Assembly (NCBI RefSeq): GCF_013694245.2
Contig: NZ_CP059322.2
Location: 5,959,001 to 6,023,000 of the forward strand
DNA length: 64,000 nucleotides
Reading direction: 5' to 3'
From: Micromonospora ferruginea
Lineage (GTDB): Bacteria > Actinomycetota > Actinomycetes > Mycobacteriales > Micromonosporaceae
Shown here: one piece after another, positions 1 through 7,645 of the stretch
Numbering within the stretch: position 1 is the stretch's first letter
How the letters are laid out: the number at the start of each line of letters is the position of its first letter
The notes under the pieces: model-generated
Seen by the model: only the letters and a program-made list of their open reading frames with translations
Told to the model about the DNA's origin: nothing
Databases searched by the model: none
Position numbers and translations under genes: made by a program

Positions 1-395
1 GCGGGCTGCGGCTGACGGCGCAGCGGCAGCTCGTCCTGCGGGCCGTCCTGGAGCTGGGGCACGCCACCCCGGAGCAGGTGCACACGGCGGTCCGTGAGGT
101 CGCGGCCGGGGTCAACATCACCACCATCTACCGCACGCTGGAGCTGCTGGAACGGCTCGGCCTGGTCACCCACACCCACCTGTCGCACGGCTCGCCGACC
201 TACCACGCGGCCGGCGAGCACCAGCACGTGCACCTGGTGTGCCGGGAGTGCGGGGCGATCGACGAGATCTCTCCGGAGATGCTCCGGCCGCTCGCCGACC
301 AGCTCGCCGAGCAGCGTGGCTTCCAGGTCGACATCGGGCACGTGGCGCTCTTCGGGGTCTGCGGCCGGTGCGCACAGAACGGGGAACCCACATGA
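1..395 (+). CDS. Fur-family metalloregulator, 5' end cut by the window
   Basis: The reading frame is open from base 3 and ends at TGA 393-395. The visible part has the winged-helix DNA-binding half (TPEQVHTAV, then NITTIYRTLELLERLGLV, the recognition-helix region) and the metal-binding half with HVHLVCRECG and a C-terminal CGRC pair, typical of Fur/Zur proteins that repress metal-uptake genes when metal-loaded. The stop overlaps the ATG of ygfZ by ATGA, so the two are probably co-transcribed. Whether it senses iron or zinc cannot be told from this fragment. Roughly the first 20-30 residues lie outside the window. Confidence 0.9.
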   Translation, partial: GLRLTAQRQLVLRAVLELGHATPEQVHTAVREVAAGVNITTIYRTLELLERLGLVTHTHLSHGSPTYHAAGEHQHVHLVCRECGAIDEISPEMLRPLADQLAEQRGFQVDIGHVALFGVCGRCAQNGEPT

Positions 396-1501
396 TCGAC
401 ATCGCCGGCGCGGTGACCACCGACGCCATCGACGAGCAGACCCGGGACCAGCCCGAGCCGGCCCACCGGGCGGCCGGGGTCGCCCCGGTGGCCGCGCACT
501 ACGGCGACCCGATGCGCGAACAGCGCGTCCTGGCCACCGGTGTGGGCCTGGTCGACCGGTCGCACCGGGGCGTGGTCGCGGTGCCCGGCGAGGAGCGGAT
601 CGGCTGGCTGCACACGCTGACCAGCCAGCACCTGGCCGGCCTGGCCCCGTGGCAGGGCACCGAGCTGCTGGTGCTCTCGCCGAACGGGCACGTGGAGCAG
701 CACGCGCTGGTCGCCGAGGACGGCGAGACCACCTGGCTGGACACCGAGCCGGGGATGACCGCCGGCCTTCTGTCATACCTGGAGAAGATGCGCTTCTTCA
801 GCAAGGTCGACACGCGCGACGCCACCGCCGGGCACGCGCTGCTGTCGCTGGTCGGGCCGGAGGCCGCCGGCGCGCTCGCCACGCTCGGCGTCGCCGAGCT
901 TGCCGCACCCGACCTGGTCGGGGTGCCGGGCCCGAAGTTCCGCTCCGGCGAGCTGCCCGCGCGGCCCTCCGTGGTGTACGACGTCGCGCCGCTGCCGTCC
1001 GGCGGCTGGGCCCGACGGGTGGCGCTCGGCGTCGACCTGCTGGTGCCCCGCCCGACCATGGCCGAGGTGGTGGAGCGGCTGCGCGACGCGGGCGTGCCGG
1101 TGGCCGGGCTGTGGGCGTACGAGGCGATGCGGGTGGCCGCCCGCCGGGCCCGGGCCGGGGTGGACACCGACCACCGGACCATTCCCGCCGAGGTGGACCT
1201 GATCGCCCCGGCCGTGCACCTGGACAAGGGGTGTTACCGGGGGCAGGAGACGGTGGCCCGGGTGCACAACCTGGGCCGGCCGCCGCGCCGGCTCGCGCTG
1301 CTGCACCTGGACGGCATCGCCAGCGACCAGCCGCCGGCCGCCGGTACGCCGGTGACGCTGGACGGCCGGACGGTCGGGTTCGTCGGCACCGCGGTGCACC
1401 ACTACGAGCTGGGTCAGATCGCGCTCGCCGTGCTGAAGCGCAACGTCCCCGACGACGCCCGCCTGATGGTGGGCGACAGCGCCGCCGCCATCGACAGTTA
1501 A
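392..1501 (+). CDS. ygfZ: YgfZ-type folate-binding protein
   Basis: 369 aa. It carries the family signature KGCYRGQE near residue 278, the motif that marks YgfZ/GcvT-like proteins that bind tetrahydrofolate and support repair or assembly of iron-sulfur enzymes. The N-terminal half is the GcvT-like fold (GLVDRSHRG, WLHTLTSQHL). The start is the ATG overlapping the fur stop (ATGA). The TAA stop at 1499-1501 is part of the GGGGCCCC repeat that begins at 1497, so the repeat defines the end of the protein. Coupling to a Fur-type regulator fits a metal or Fe-S role, but that link is inference. Confidence 0.9.
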   Translation: MIDIAGAVTTDAIDEQTRDQPEPAHRAAGVAPVAAHYGDPMREQRVLATGVGLVDRSHRGVVAVPGEERIGWLHTLTSQHLAGLAPWQGTELLVLSPNGHVEQHALVAEDGETTWLDTEPGMTAGLLSYLEKMRFFSKVDTRDATAGHALLSLVGPEAAGALATLGVAELAAPDLVGVPGPKFRSGELPARPSVVYDVAPLPSGGWARRVALGVDLLVPRPTMAEVVERLRDAGVPVAGLWAYEAMRVAARRARAGVDTDHRTIPAEVDLIAPAVHLDKGCYRGQETVARVHNLGRPPRRLALLHLDGIASDQPPAAGTPVTLDGRTVGFVGTAVHHYELGQIALAVLKRNVPDDARLMVGDSAAAIDS

Positions 1502-1551
1502 GGAAGGGCCCCTTCTTAACGCCTTTGGTAGAGGAAGGGCCCCCGCTTAAC
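1497..1551. repeat. GGGGCCCC dispersed palindromic pair, copy 1
   Basis: Two imperfect palindromes (1497-1520 and about 1529-1551), each of form GTTAAG-n-GGGGCCCC-n-CTTAAC, are separated by GCCTTTGGTA. A partial further spacer follows to about 1559. The left end supplies the TAA stop of ygfZ. Other copies are at 10323, 12669, 30211, 33173 and 35609. It could fold as a terminator-like hairpin but has no U tract. Confidence 0.85.
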
Positions 1552-1593
1552 ACCTTTCGAGGCGGCGCCAGCGGGCGGTCTAGGATCCGGGGC

Positions 1594-2421
1594 ATGACGA
1601 CAGGGACGTTGATCACGGTTGCCCCCACCGGCGCGGAGTCGGCCAAGGCGGAGGTGCCGGCGCTGCCGGTGACGCTCGACGAGTTGCTGCTGACCGCCAA
1701 GGAGTGCGAGGCGCTCGGCGCGGCCGTGATCCACGTCCACATCCGCGACGACGAGGCGCGGCCCACGCTCGACCAGGGGCGGCTGCGGGAGACCGTGACG
1801 GCGCTGCGGGAGAGCACCGACCTGATCGTGCAGCTCTCCTCCGGCGGCGCGGTGACCGACCCGGAGGCGCACCGGCTCGCGGTGCTCGACGCCGCGCCGG
1901 ACATGGCCTCCTGCACCATGGGCACGGTCAACTTCGGTGACGACGTGTTCCTCAACCGCTGGGAGTTCATCGTCGACCTGCACACCCGGATGCAGGAGCG
2001 GGGCGTCGTACCCGAGTACGAGATCTTCGAGCTGGGCCACCTCACCGCGTTGCAGCGGCTGCTCGGCAAGCACGGCCTGCCGCACGGCGGGCACGTCCAC
2101 GTCGACTTCGTGATGGGCGTGCCGGGCGGCATGCCGGGCACCACCGCCACCCTGGTCGCCGCTCAGCAGATGCTGCGCGACCTGCCGGAGGGCACCACGT
2201 TCTCGGCCACCGGCATCGGGCGCAGCACCATCCCGGTGATGCTGGCCTCGCTCTCCACCGGTGGTCACCTGCGGGTCGGCATGGAGGACACGGTCACCTA
2301 CGCCAAAGGTCGCCCGGTGGAGTCCAACATGCAGCTCGTCGCGCGGGCGGTCGGCTTCGCCCAGCTCGCCCAGCGCCCGCCGCTGACCACCGCCGAGGCC
2401 CGCACGCTGCTCGGCGTGTAA
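1594..2421 (+). CDS. BKACE-family beta-keto acid cleavage enzyme (DUF849)
   Basis: 275 aa, the usual length for the family of 3-keto-5-aminohexanoate cleavage enzymes. These TIM-barrel zinc enzymes condense a beta-keto acid with acetyl-CoA to give acetoacetate and a new CoA ester. Visible metal ligands are His47 and His49 in IHVHIRD, plus the late Glu in MEDTVTYAKG (about residue 231), matching the His-x-His and Glu of the characterised enzyme. HVHVDFVMGVPGG lies in the middle. A TAGGAT box at 1581-1586 is 7 nt before the ATG with no Shine-Dalgarno, so translation is probably leaderless. Substrate is unknown; this family is diverse. Confidence 0.85.
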   Translation: MTTGTLITVAPTGAESAKAEVPALPVTLDELLLTAKECEALGAAVIHVHIRDDEARPTLDQGRLRETVTALRESTDLIVQLSSGGAVTDPEAHRLAVLDAAPDMASCTMGTVNFGDDVFLNRWEFIVDLHTRMQERGVVPEYEIFELGHLTALQRLLGKHGLPHGGHVHVDFVMGVPGGMPGTTATLVAAQQMLRDLPEGTTFSATGIGRSTIPVMLASLSTGGHLRVGMEDTVTYAKGRPVESNMQLVARAVGFAQLAQRPPLTTAEARTLLGV

Positions 2422-2515
2422 GCGGCACACCAGCGCCCGCCCCTGTACGGCCGAGGCCGACGTCGCAGGTCACCCCGCTGCGGGCCGGTCGCGTCCCGTC
2501 GGTACCGTCCATCTC

Positions 2516-3475
2516 GTGGGAAAGACGTACGAGGGCGGCGTGCCGCTCGCCGAGGTGGTCCGGTCCGGGTTCGTGGAGGGCGTCCACCGTGGTTCCGTGG
2601 TGGTGCTCGACGCCGCCGGCTCGCCGGTCGCCGGGGCGGGTGACGTCGCCTCGCCGATCTTCCCCCGCTCGTCGAACAAGCCGATGCAGGCGATCGGCAT
2701 GCTCCGGGCCGGGTTGCCGCTGACCGACCCGGCCGACGTGGCGCTGGTCGCCGCGAGCCACGCGGGCGAGGAGTTCCACGTCGAGCGGGTGCACGCGTTG
2801 CTGCGGGACGCCGGGCTGGGCGAGGACGCGTTGCACTGCCCGGCGGACCTGCCGTTCGGCGAGGCCGCCCGGGAGGCGGTGCTGCGGGCCGGCGGGGGAC
2901 CGTCGCGGGTGCTGATGAACTGCTCGGGCAAGCACGCCGGGATGCTGCGCACCTGCCTGGCCGCCGGCTGGTCGCTGGACGGCTACTGGCGGCCGGAGCA
3001 CCCGCTCCAGCAGCGGCTGACCGCCACCGTGGAGGAGTTCACCGGGGAGCGGGCGGCGGCGATCGGGGTGGACGGCTGCGGCGCGCCGGTGCACGCCGTG
3101 TCGCTGACCGGCCTGGCGCGTGCCTTCCTGCGGCTGGTCACCGCCGAGCCGGGCACCGCCGAGCGGACCGTGGCGGACGCGATGCGGGCGTACCCGGAGA
3201 TGGTCGGCGGCACCCAGGCCGACGACACCCGGCTGATGCGCGGCGTACCCGGGCTCCTGGCCAAGATCGGCGCGGAGGGGGTGATGGCGGCGGCGGTCCC
3301 GGGCGTCGGCGCGGTCGCCCTGAAGATCGACGACGGCGCGGCCCGCGCGCGGATGCCGGTCCTGACCTCGGCCCTGTCCCGTCTCGACGTGCGCGCCCCG
3401 ATCCTCACCGAGTACGCCGAACTCCCCCTCCTGGGCGGTGGCCTCCCGGTGGGCGCCCTCCGCCCCCTCTGGTGA
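2516..3475 (+). CDS. asparaginase (L-asparaginase II family)
   Basis: 319 aa from a GTG. The sequence has the features of the PF06089 asparaginase family: VPLAEVVRSGFVEGVHRGSV at the N-terminus, FPRSSNKPMQA (the SSNKP motif), LMNCSGKHAGML and GVDGCGAPV. It should hydrolyse asparagine to aspartate and ammonia in the cytoplasm; there is no signal peptide. TACCGT at 2503-2508 lies 7 nt before the GTG, suggesting a leaderless mRNA. It is convergent with the hydrolase that ends at 3492, only 16 bp away. Confidence 0.87.
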   Translation: MGKTYEGGVPLAEVVRSGFVEGVHRGSVVVLDAAGSPVAGAGDVASPIFPRSSNKPMQAIGMLRAGLPLTDPADVALVAASHAGEEFHVERVHALLRDAGLGEDALHCPADLPFGEAAREAVLRAGGGPSRVLMNCSGKHAGMLRTCLAAGWSLDGYWRPEHPLQQRLTATVEEFTGERAAAIGVDGCGAPVHAVSLTGLARAFLRLVTAEPGTAERTVADAMRAYPEMVGGTQADDTRLMRGVPGLLAKIGAEGVMAAAVPGVGAVALKIDDGAARARMPVLTSALSRLDVRAPILTEYAELPLLGGGLPVGALRPLW

Positions 3476-3491
3476 CCGCCCGAGGCGGAGG

Positions 3492-4289
3492 TCAGGGGAG
3501 GAAGTCGAGCAGGGCGGCGTTCACCGGGTCGGGGCGCTCCAGCGGGACCAGGTGGGCGGCGTCGGCGATGTCGGGGAGGCGTACGCCCGCCGGGGCCTCG
3601 GCGGCGATGCGGTCGGCGAGGCGACGGATGTCGGGGAGGTCGTCGGCACCGGCGGCGGCGAGCACCGGCATCCGCAGCTCGGACAGCCGGTCGACGGCCG
3701 GCGGGTCCAGTTCGCCCACCTCGATCGCGCTGAGCGCCTGCTCGGCGGCGAGCGCGCGGCGGTCCATCTCCTCGGCGAACCGGATCAGCTCCGGGTCGAC
3801 GTCCGCCGGCTGCCGGTTCGGGCCGACCACCCAGAACCGCACCTCGCCGGCGGCGGTGGCCGCGAAGTCCTCCGGGTCGACGTCGCCGACCAGATTCTCC
3901 CAGAGCTGCTCGGTCTCCTCGGTCCACTCGTGGCCGGAGACCGGGGCGCCGAACAGCGCCAGCGCGCTCACCCGTTCCGGGTGGGCCAGCGCGGTGTCCA
4001 CCGCGACCCGGCCGCCGAACGAGCAGCCGACCAGCGCGGCCCGCTCCACGCCGAGCGCGTCCAGCAGCCCGACCACGTCGTCGTGGTGGGCGAACGGGGT
4101 GGTCGGCAGCTCCGACTCGCCGTAGCCGCGCAGGTCCGGGACGATCACCCGGTGCCGCTGCGCGAGCGCCGGCACCTGCGCGCGCCACATCCGCCGGTCC
4201 GCGATGCCGGCGTGCAGCAGCACCACGACGCTGCCGTCGCCGGCCTCGTCGTACTCCAGCCGGGCGCCGTTGATCTCGATCTTGGTCAC
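3492..4289 (-). CDS. alpha/beta hydrolase
   Basis: 265 aa starting at GTG 4289 (VTKIEINGARL). A longer frame exists to 4361, but that part would overlap the promoter of the divergent XRE gene, so I prefer the short form. Nucleophile elbow GCSFGG with Ser90; oxyanion loop LLHAGIA; acid within GADDLPD; catalytic His in AAHLVPLERP near residue 240. The architecture is that of small-molecule esterases and hydrolases. The substrate cannot be named. Confidence 0.85.
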   Translation of the reverse strand: MTKIEINGARLEYDEAGDGSVVVLLHAGIADRRMWRAQVPALAQRHRVIVPDLRGYGESELPTTPFAHHDDVVGLLDALGVERAALVGCSFGGRVAVDTALAHPERVSALALFGAPVSGHEWTEETEQLWENLVGDVDPEDFAATAAGEVRFWVVGPNRQPADVDPELIRFAEEMDRRALAAEQALSAIEVGELDPPAVDRLSELRMPVLAAAGADDLPDIRRLADRIAAEAPAGVRLPDIADAAHLVPLERPDPVNAALLDFLP

Positions 4290-4343
4290 GAATGGCACGG
4301 TACGGACCGGAAATCCGGCCCGCAACCGGCTTCGGGTGACCTC

Positions 4344-4395
4344 GCTAACTCTGGCTAGCACTTTGCTTGCAGCAGCTAGCAGGCCGCGTTACGGT
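4344..4395 (+). promoter_or_regulatory. promoter and GCTAGCA repeats of the XRE-HbhA operon
   Basis: A -35 TTGCAG (4367-4372), 17 bp spacer and -10 TACGGT (4390-4395) sit 6 nt before the ATG at 4402. GCTAGCA occurs at 4354-4360 and 4375-4381, exactly 21 bp apart (two helical turns) on either side of the -35, with a related GCTAACT at 4344. This looks like a two-site operator; the XRE protein itself is the obvious candidate ligand, which is inference. Confidence 0.5.
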
Positions 4396-4401
4396 GGAAC
4401 C

Positions 4402-5004
4402 ATGGCCACCAGCAAGGACCTTCCCGATGTCGGCGGGTTCATTCGCGACCTGCGGCGCAACGCGAAGATCTCGCTGCGTCAGCTCGCCGAGCAGGCGGGC
4501 GTCAGCAATCCCTACCTGAGCCAGATCGAGCGCGGGTTGCGCAAGCCGAGCGCCGAGGTGCTCCAGCAGCTCGCCAGCGCGCTCCGGGTCTCCACCCCGG
4601 CCATGTACCTGCGGGCCGGGCTCCTCGACGACAAGGAGGGCCAGGGCGTGCTCGCGGCCATCGCGGTCGACGCCGAGCTGACCATGGCCCAGAAGCAGTC
4701 GCTCACCCAGATCTACGAGACGTTCCGCCGCGAGAACGCGCGCCTCGCCGAGGCCACCGGTGCCGCCGCGACGCCGGCGGAGCCCACCGAGCCCGTCGCC
4801 GCACCCGAGGCCCCGGCCACCGTCGCGCCGGCCGCGACCGGCCCGGTGACGCCCGACGGCACCCCGACCGAGGCGGTCCTCGAGTCGGTCGCCGTCACCG
4901 AGGCGGGCACCGCGCCCGCACCGACCACCGCCGCCCCAGAACGCACGACCGCCCGCCGGGCGGCCCGGAAGGCCGCCGGAGCGGCCGAAGAGGAGCAGTC
5001 ATGA
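4402..5004 (+). CDS. XRE-family helix-turn-helix regulator with Ala/Pro-rich tail
   Basis: 200 aa. Residues about 10-65 form a Cro/C1-type HTH (LRQLAEQAGVSNPYLSQIER, then RKPSAEVLQQLASAL). Residues to about 115 are a helical extension (MAQKQSLTQIYETFRREN), and the rest is a disordered Ala/Pro/Thr/Glu-rich tail ending AARKAAGAAEEEQS. It overlaps the next gene by ATGA. The order XRE, HbhA-like, DUF2516 is the order of Rv0474-Rv0475-Rv0476 in M. tuberculosis (from memory). The start at 4402 is supported by the leaderless -10 TACGGT and by MATSKDLPDVGGFIRDLRR, which begins the conserved domain. Confidence 0.88.
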   Translation: MATSKDLPDVGGFIRDLRRNAKISLRQLAEQAGVSNPYLSQIERGLRKPSAEVLQQLASALRVSTPAMYLRAGLLDDKEGQGVLAAIAVDAELTMAQKQSLTQIYETFRRENARLAEATGAAATPAEPTEPVAAPEAPATVAPAATGPVTPDGTPTEAVLESVAVTEAGTAPAPTTAAPERTTARRAARKAAGAAEEEQS

Positions 5005-5624
5005 CCCAGCCGAAGACCAACCGCATCCCCGCCCCCCTCTACGCCGCCGCCGGCGCCGGCGAGCTGGCCCTGGAGCAGCTCCGCAAGCTGCCCACCGTGG
5101 TCAGCGGTCTCAGCACCCGGGTCGTCACCGACCTCGGCGGCAAGGCCGTCGGCACCGGCTACGAGCTGCGCCAGAAGGCCACCGAGACCGCCACCGGCCT
5201 GCGCTCGACCGACCTCGACCAGCTCCGTCAGGCCGCCAACCTGGACAAGCTCCGCGAGGCCGCCACCCGCAACGCCGCCGCTGTGGTGGCCGGCGCCTAC
5301 GCCGCGCAGGAGCGCGCCCTGGCCACGTACGCCGAGCTGGTCGCCCGTGGTGAGCGGGTCGTCGGCGCCGGCGTGCTGGAGGCCGCCGACACGGTGAACG
5401 CCGACATCGAGGCGACCGAGGAGACCACCCCGAAGACGGTGGCCCCGAAGACCGAGGTGCCCAGCCCGGCCGAGGTGGCCGAGGCGGTGGCCGCCAAGCC
5501 GGCCGCCGTGAAGCGGACCCGGGCCACCAAGGCGACCGCCACCAAGGCCGCCGCCGGCACGACGGCCACGCCGTCGGCGAAGCTGCCGAAGACCACGAAG
5601 CGGACCCGCCCGGCCGCCGAGTGA
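5001..5624 (+). CDS. HbhA-like protein (heparin-binding hemagglutinin family)
   Basis: 207 aa. An amphipathic, largely helical, coiled-coil-like body (about residues 1-135: LAAAGAGELALEQLRKLP, YELRQKATETATGLRST, NAAAVVAGAYAAQERALATY) is followed by an Ala/Pro/Lys/Arg-rich basic tail (KPAAVKRTRATKATATKAA). That is the layout of mycobacterial HbhA, a surface-associated adhesin whose lysine-rich tail binds sulfated glycans. There is no signal peptide, also true of HbhA. In a soil actinomycete an adhesin role is uncertain; a cell-envelope or lipid-body-associated role is equally possible. Confidence 0.75.
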   Translation: MTQPKTNRIPAPLYAAAGAGELALEQLRKLPTVVSGLSTRVVTDLGGKAVGTGYELRQKATETATGLRSTDLDQLRQAANLDKLREAATRNAAAVVAGAYAAQERALATYAELVARGERVVGAGVLEAADTVNADIEATEETTPKTVAPKTEVPSPAEVAEAVAAKPAAVKRTRATKATATKAAAGTTATPSAKLPKTTKRTRPAAE

Positions 5625-5637
5625 CCCGACGCTCCAC

Positions 5638-5680
5638 CGAGACCCCGGACAGCGTCCTGTCGGACGTTTCCGGGGTCTCG
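5638..5680 (+). terminator. perfect 12-bp hairpin after the hbhA-like gene
   Basis: CGAGACCCCGGA (5638-5649) pairs perfectly with TCCGGGGTCTCG (5669-5680) around a 19-nt loop. It begins 13 nt after the hbhA-like stop and ends just before a separate -10 box for the next gene, so it likely ends the XRE-hbhA transcript. There is no U tract, as is common in this group. Confidence 0.6.
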
Positions 5681-5696
5681 GCATAAGCTTGTCGAC

Positions 5697-6011
5697 ATGG
5701 CCTACGCCGCGCCGATCTTCGCGTTCGAAGTTCGCTCCGTGATTCAGCTCATCCTGCTCGTCTTCGCCCTGGTCATCCAGGGTGTGGCCCTGGTGCACGC
5801 GATCACCCAGCGCGGCGACGGATTCGCCGCGATCGGCACGCTGCCCAAGGGCGGCTGGGTCGCCATCCTGGCGGTCTGCATGCTGCTGACCCTGCTCGGC
5901 TTCGGCCCGATCAGCCTGTTCGGACTGGTCGGCATCGCCGCCGGCCTCATCTACCTGCTCGACGTGCGGCCCGGCCTGCGGGACCTGCACGACGGTCGAG
6001 GGTCCTGGTGA
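5697..6011 (+). CDS. DUF2516 family small membrane protein
   Basis: 104 aa with about three hydrophobic segments: residues 15-35 (IQLILLVFALVIQGVALV), 50-68 (GWVAILAVCMLLTLLGF) and 70-88 (ISLFGLVGIAAGLIYLL), then a short charged tail. It corresponds to Rv0476 by sequence style and position. Function is unknown. TAAGCT at 5684-5689 lies 7 nt before the ATG with no Shine-Dalgarno, implying its own leaderless transcript after the terminator. Its stop overlaps the next start (GTGA). Confidence 0.82.
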   Translation: MAYAAPIFAFEVRSVIQLILLVFALVIQGVALVHAITQRGDGFAAIGTLPKGGWVAILAVCMLLTLLGFGPISLFGLVGIAAGLIYLLDVRPGLRDLHDGRGSW

Positions 6012-6895
6012 GAGGTTTCCGCTGGCCACCGCCGCCGGACGGCGGCCCCCGCACCTGGGGGCCCGGTCCCGGCGGGCCGCGGACCGGGCGGCCGGCGCTG
6101 CCCGAGCCGGAGACGGAGCTGGTCGCCACCCCGCACGGGGTGAGCCTGGAACGCCTGGTCACCGGCGTCGGCGACCCGGTCACCGTGTTCGCGCACGGGC
6201 TGGGCAACGGCATCGCCACCACCCGGCCGTTCGGCAGCGGCGTCGCCGGGCGGCGCATCTTCTTCCAGTTCCGCGGGCACGGCCGGTCCGACTCCCCAGC
6301 CGGGCCGTGGACCTACCTCGACCTCGCCCGTGACCTGCGCGCGGTCGCCGACCTCGGCGGCGCCACCCGGGCGTTCGGCGCCAGCCTCGGCGCGGGCGCG
6401 CTGTGCCGGCTGCTGGCCGAGAGCCCGGAACGCTTCGAGAAACTGGTCTTCTTCCTGCCCGCCGTGCTGGACACGCCGCGCGGCGAGGTGGCCCGGGCCC
6501 GCCTCACCGGCCTGCTCGACGCGGTGGCCGACGGCGACGCGCACGCGCTCGCCGAGGCGGTGTCGCTGGAACTGCCGCCGTCGGTCCGCAACACCCCGGC
6601 CGGCTGGGCCTACCTGCGGCAACGGCTCGACCAACTGCTGCGCGACGGGCTCGCGCCCGGCCTGGCCGGCCTGCCCGAGCAGGCCGCGCTGGACGACGTG
6701 GCCGCGCTCGCCGCGGTCACCGCGCCGGCCCTGGTGATCGCCTGCGCCGACGACGACCTGCATCCGGTCGCCGTCGCCGAGCGGCTGGCCGCCGCGCTTC
6801 CGGCGGCCACCCTGCACGTGTACGACCGACCCGGCGTCCTCTGGACCGAACGCGCCGACCTGCGGGGGCGCATCTCGACGTTCCTGAACGGGTAA
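6008..6895 (+). CDS. alpha/beta hydrolase, possibly lacking the catalytic His
   Basis: 295 aa, GTG start overlapping the DUF2516 stop. The N-terminal 35 residues are Pro/Gly-rich and disordered. The fold is clear: VFAHGLGNG (oxyanion), FRGHGRSDS, nucleophile elbow FGASLGAGAL and CADDDLHPV (acid). In the last segment YDRPGVLWTERADLRGRI, Val stands where most family members have the Gly-His of the triad. Either another His takes over or the protein has lost hydrolase activity. The TAA stop is embedded in the -10 TAACGT of the next gene. Confidence 0.8.
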   Translation: MRGFRWPPPPDGGPRTWGPGPGGPRTGRPALPEPETELVATPHGVSLERLVTGVGDPVTVFAHGLGNGIATTRPFGSGVAGRRIFFQFRGHGRSDSPAGPWTYLDLARDLRAVADLGGATRAFGASLGAGALCRLLAESPERFEKLVFFLPAVLDTPRGEVARARLTGLLDAVADGDAHALAEAVSLELPPSVRNTPAGWAYLRQRLDQLLRDGLAPGLAGLPEQAALDDVAALAAVTAPALVIACADDDLHPVAVAERLAAALPAATLHVYDRPGVLWTERADLRGRISTFLNG

Positions 6896-6906
6896 CGTCG
6901 CCCGAC

Positions 6907-7644
6907 ATGGGCGTCACACACCACGGCCGTACGCACCGCCTCGACCTCGCCGACCCCACGCTGCGTGAGTGGACGTGCCGGGTGCTGGCGGCCGACCCCG
7001 AGCAGGGCATCGTGCTGGACCGGTCCGCGTTCTACCCGGGCGGCGGCGGGCAGCCGCCGGACCACGGCGTGCTGCTCTGGCAGGGCGTGCAGACCCGGAT
7101 CGCGGGCACCCGCAAGGCCGACGACCTCTGGTTGATCCCGGTCGACGGCGACCCGCTGCCGCCGGTCGGCACCGAGGTCACCGGCGCGGTCGAGGACGCC
7201 CGGCGGACCATGCTGATGCGCACCCACTCCGGGCTGCACGTGCTCTGCGGCGTGGTCTTCCGGGACTTCGGCGCGCTGGTTACCGGCGGCAACATGGAAC
7301 CCGGCGAGGCCCGGATGGACTTCAACCTCCCCGAGGTGCCGCCCGACTTCAAGGCGCGCATCGAGGAGCTGGTCAACGCCGAGGTGGCCACCGACCGCTC
7401 GGTCGCCGTCCGGGTGCTGCCGCGCGCCGACGCGCTGGCCCTGCCGGACATCATCCGCACCCAGTCCAACCTGATCCCGCCGACCGAGCAGGAGGTGCGG
7501 ATCGTCGACATCGTCGGGTTGGACGTGCAGGCCGACGGCGGCACCCACGTCGCGTCCACCGCCCAGATCGGCAAGGTCCAGGTGGTCAAGGTGGAGAGCA
7601 AGGGGCGGGCCAACCGCCGGGTCCGGGTCCGGCTCGCGGACTGA
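6907..7644 (+). CDS. AlaX-type alanyl-tRNA editing protein
   Basis: 245 aa. It resembles the editing domain of alanyl-tRNA synthetase: SAFYPGGGGQPPDHG near residue 40, HSGLHVL (HxxxH zinc half-site) near residue 105, and ADGGTHVAST near residue 205. These trans-editing enzymes remove wrongly attached Ser or Gly from tRNA-Ala. In AlaRS the last motif is CGGTH; here Asp replaces the zinc-binding Cys. The -10 TAACGT (6893-6898) is 8 nt before the ATG. Confidence 0.85.
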   Translation: MGVTHHGRTHRLDLADPTLREWTCRVLAADPEQGIVLDRSAFYPGGGGQPPDHGVLLWQGVQTRIAGTRKADDLWLIPVDGDPLPPVGTEVTGAVEDARRTMLMRTHSGLHVLCGVVFRDFGALVTGGNMEPGEARMDFNLPEVPPDFKARIEELVNAEVATDRSVAVRVLPRADALALPDIIRTQSNLIPPTEQEVRIVDIVGLDVQADGGTHVASTAQIGKVQVVKVESKGRANRRVRVRLAD

Positions 7645-7645
7645 G

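Noticed and set aside
94..2421. 775-aa open frame
   Set aside because: An Arg/Pro/Gly-rich shadow of fur and ygfZ in another frame; only its last 275 codons, from 1594, are the real BKACE gene.
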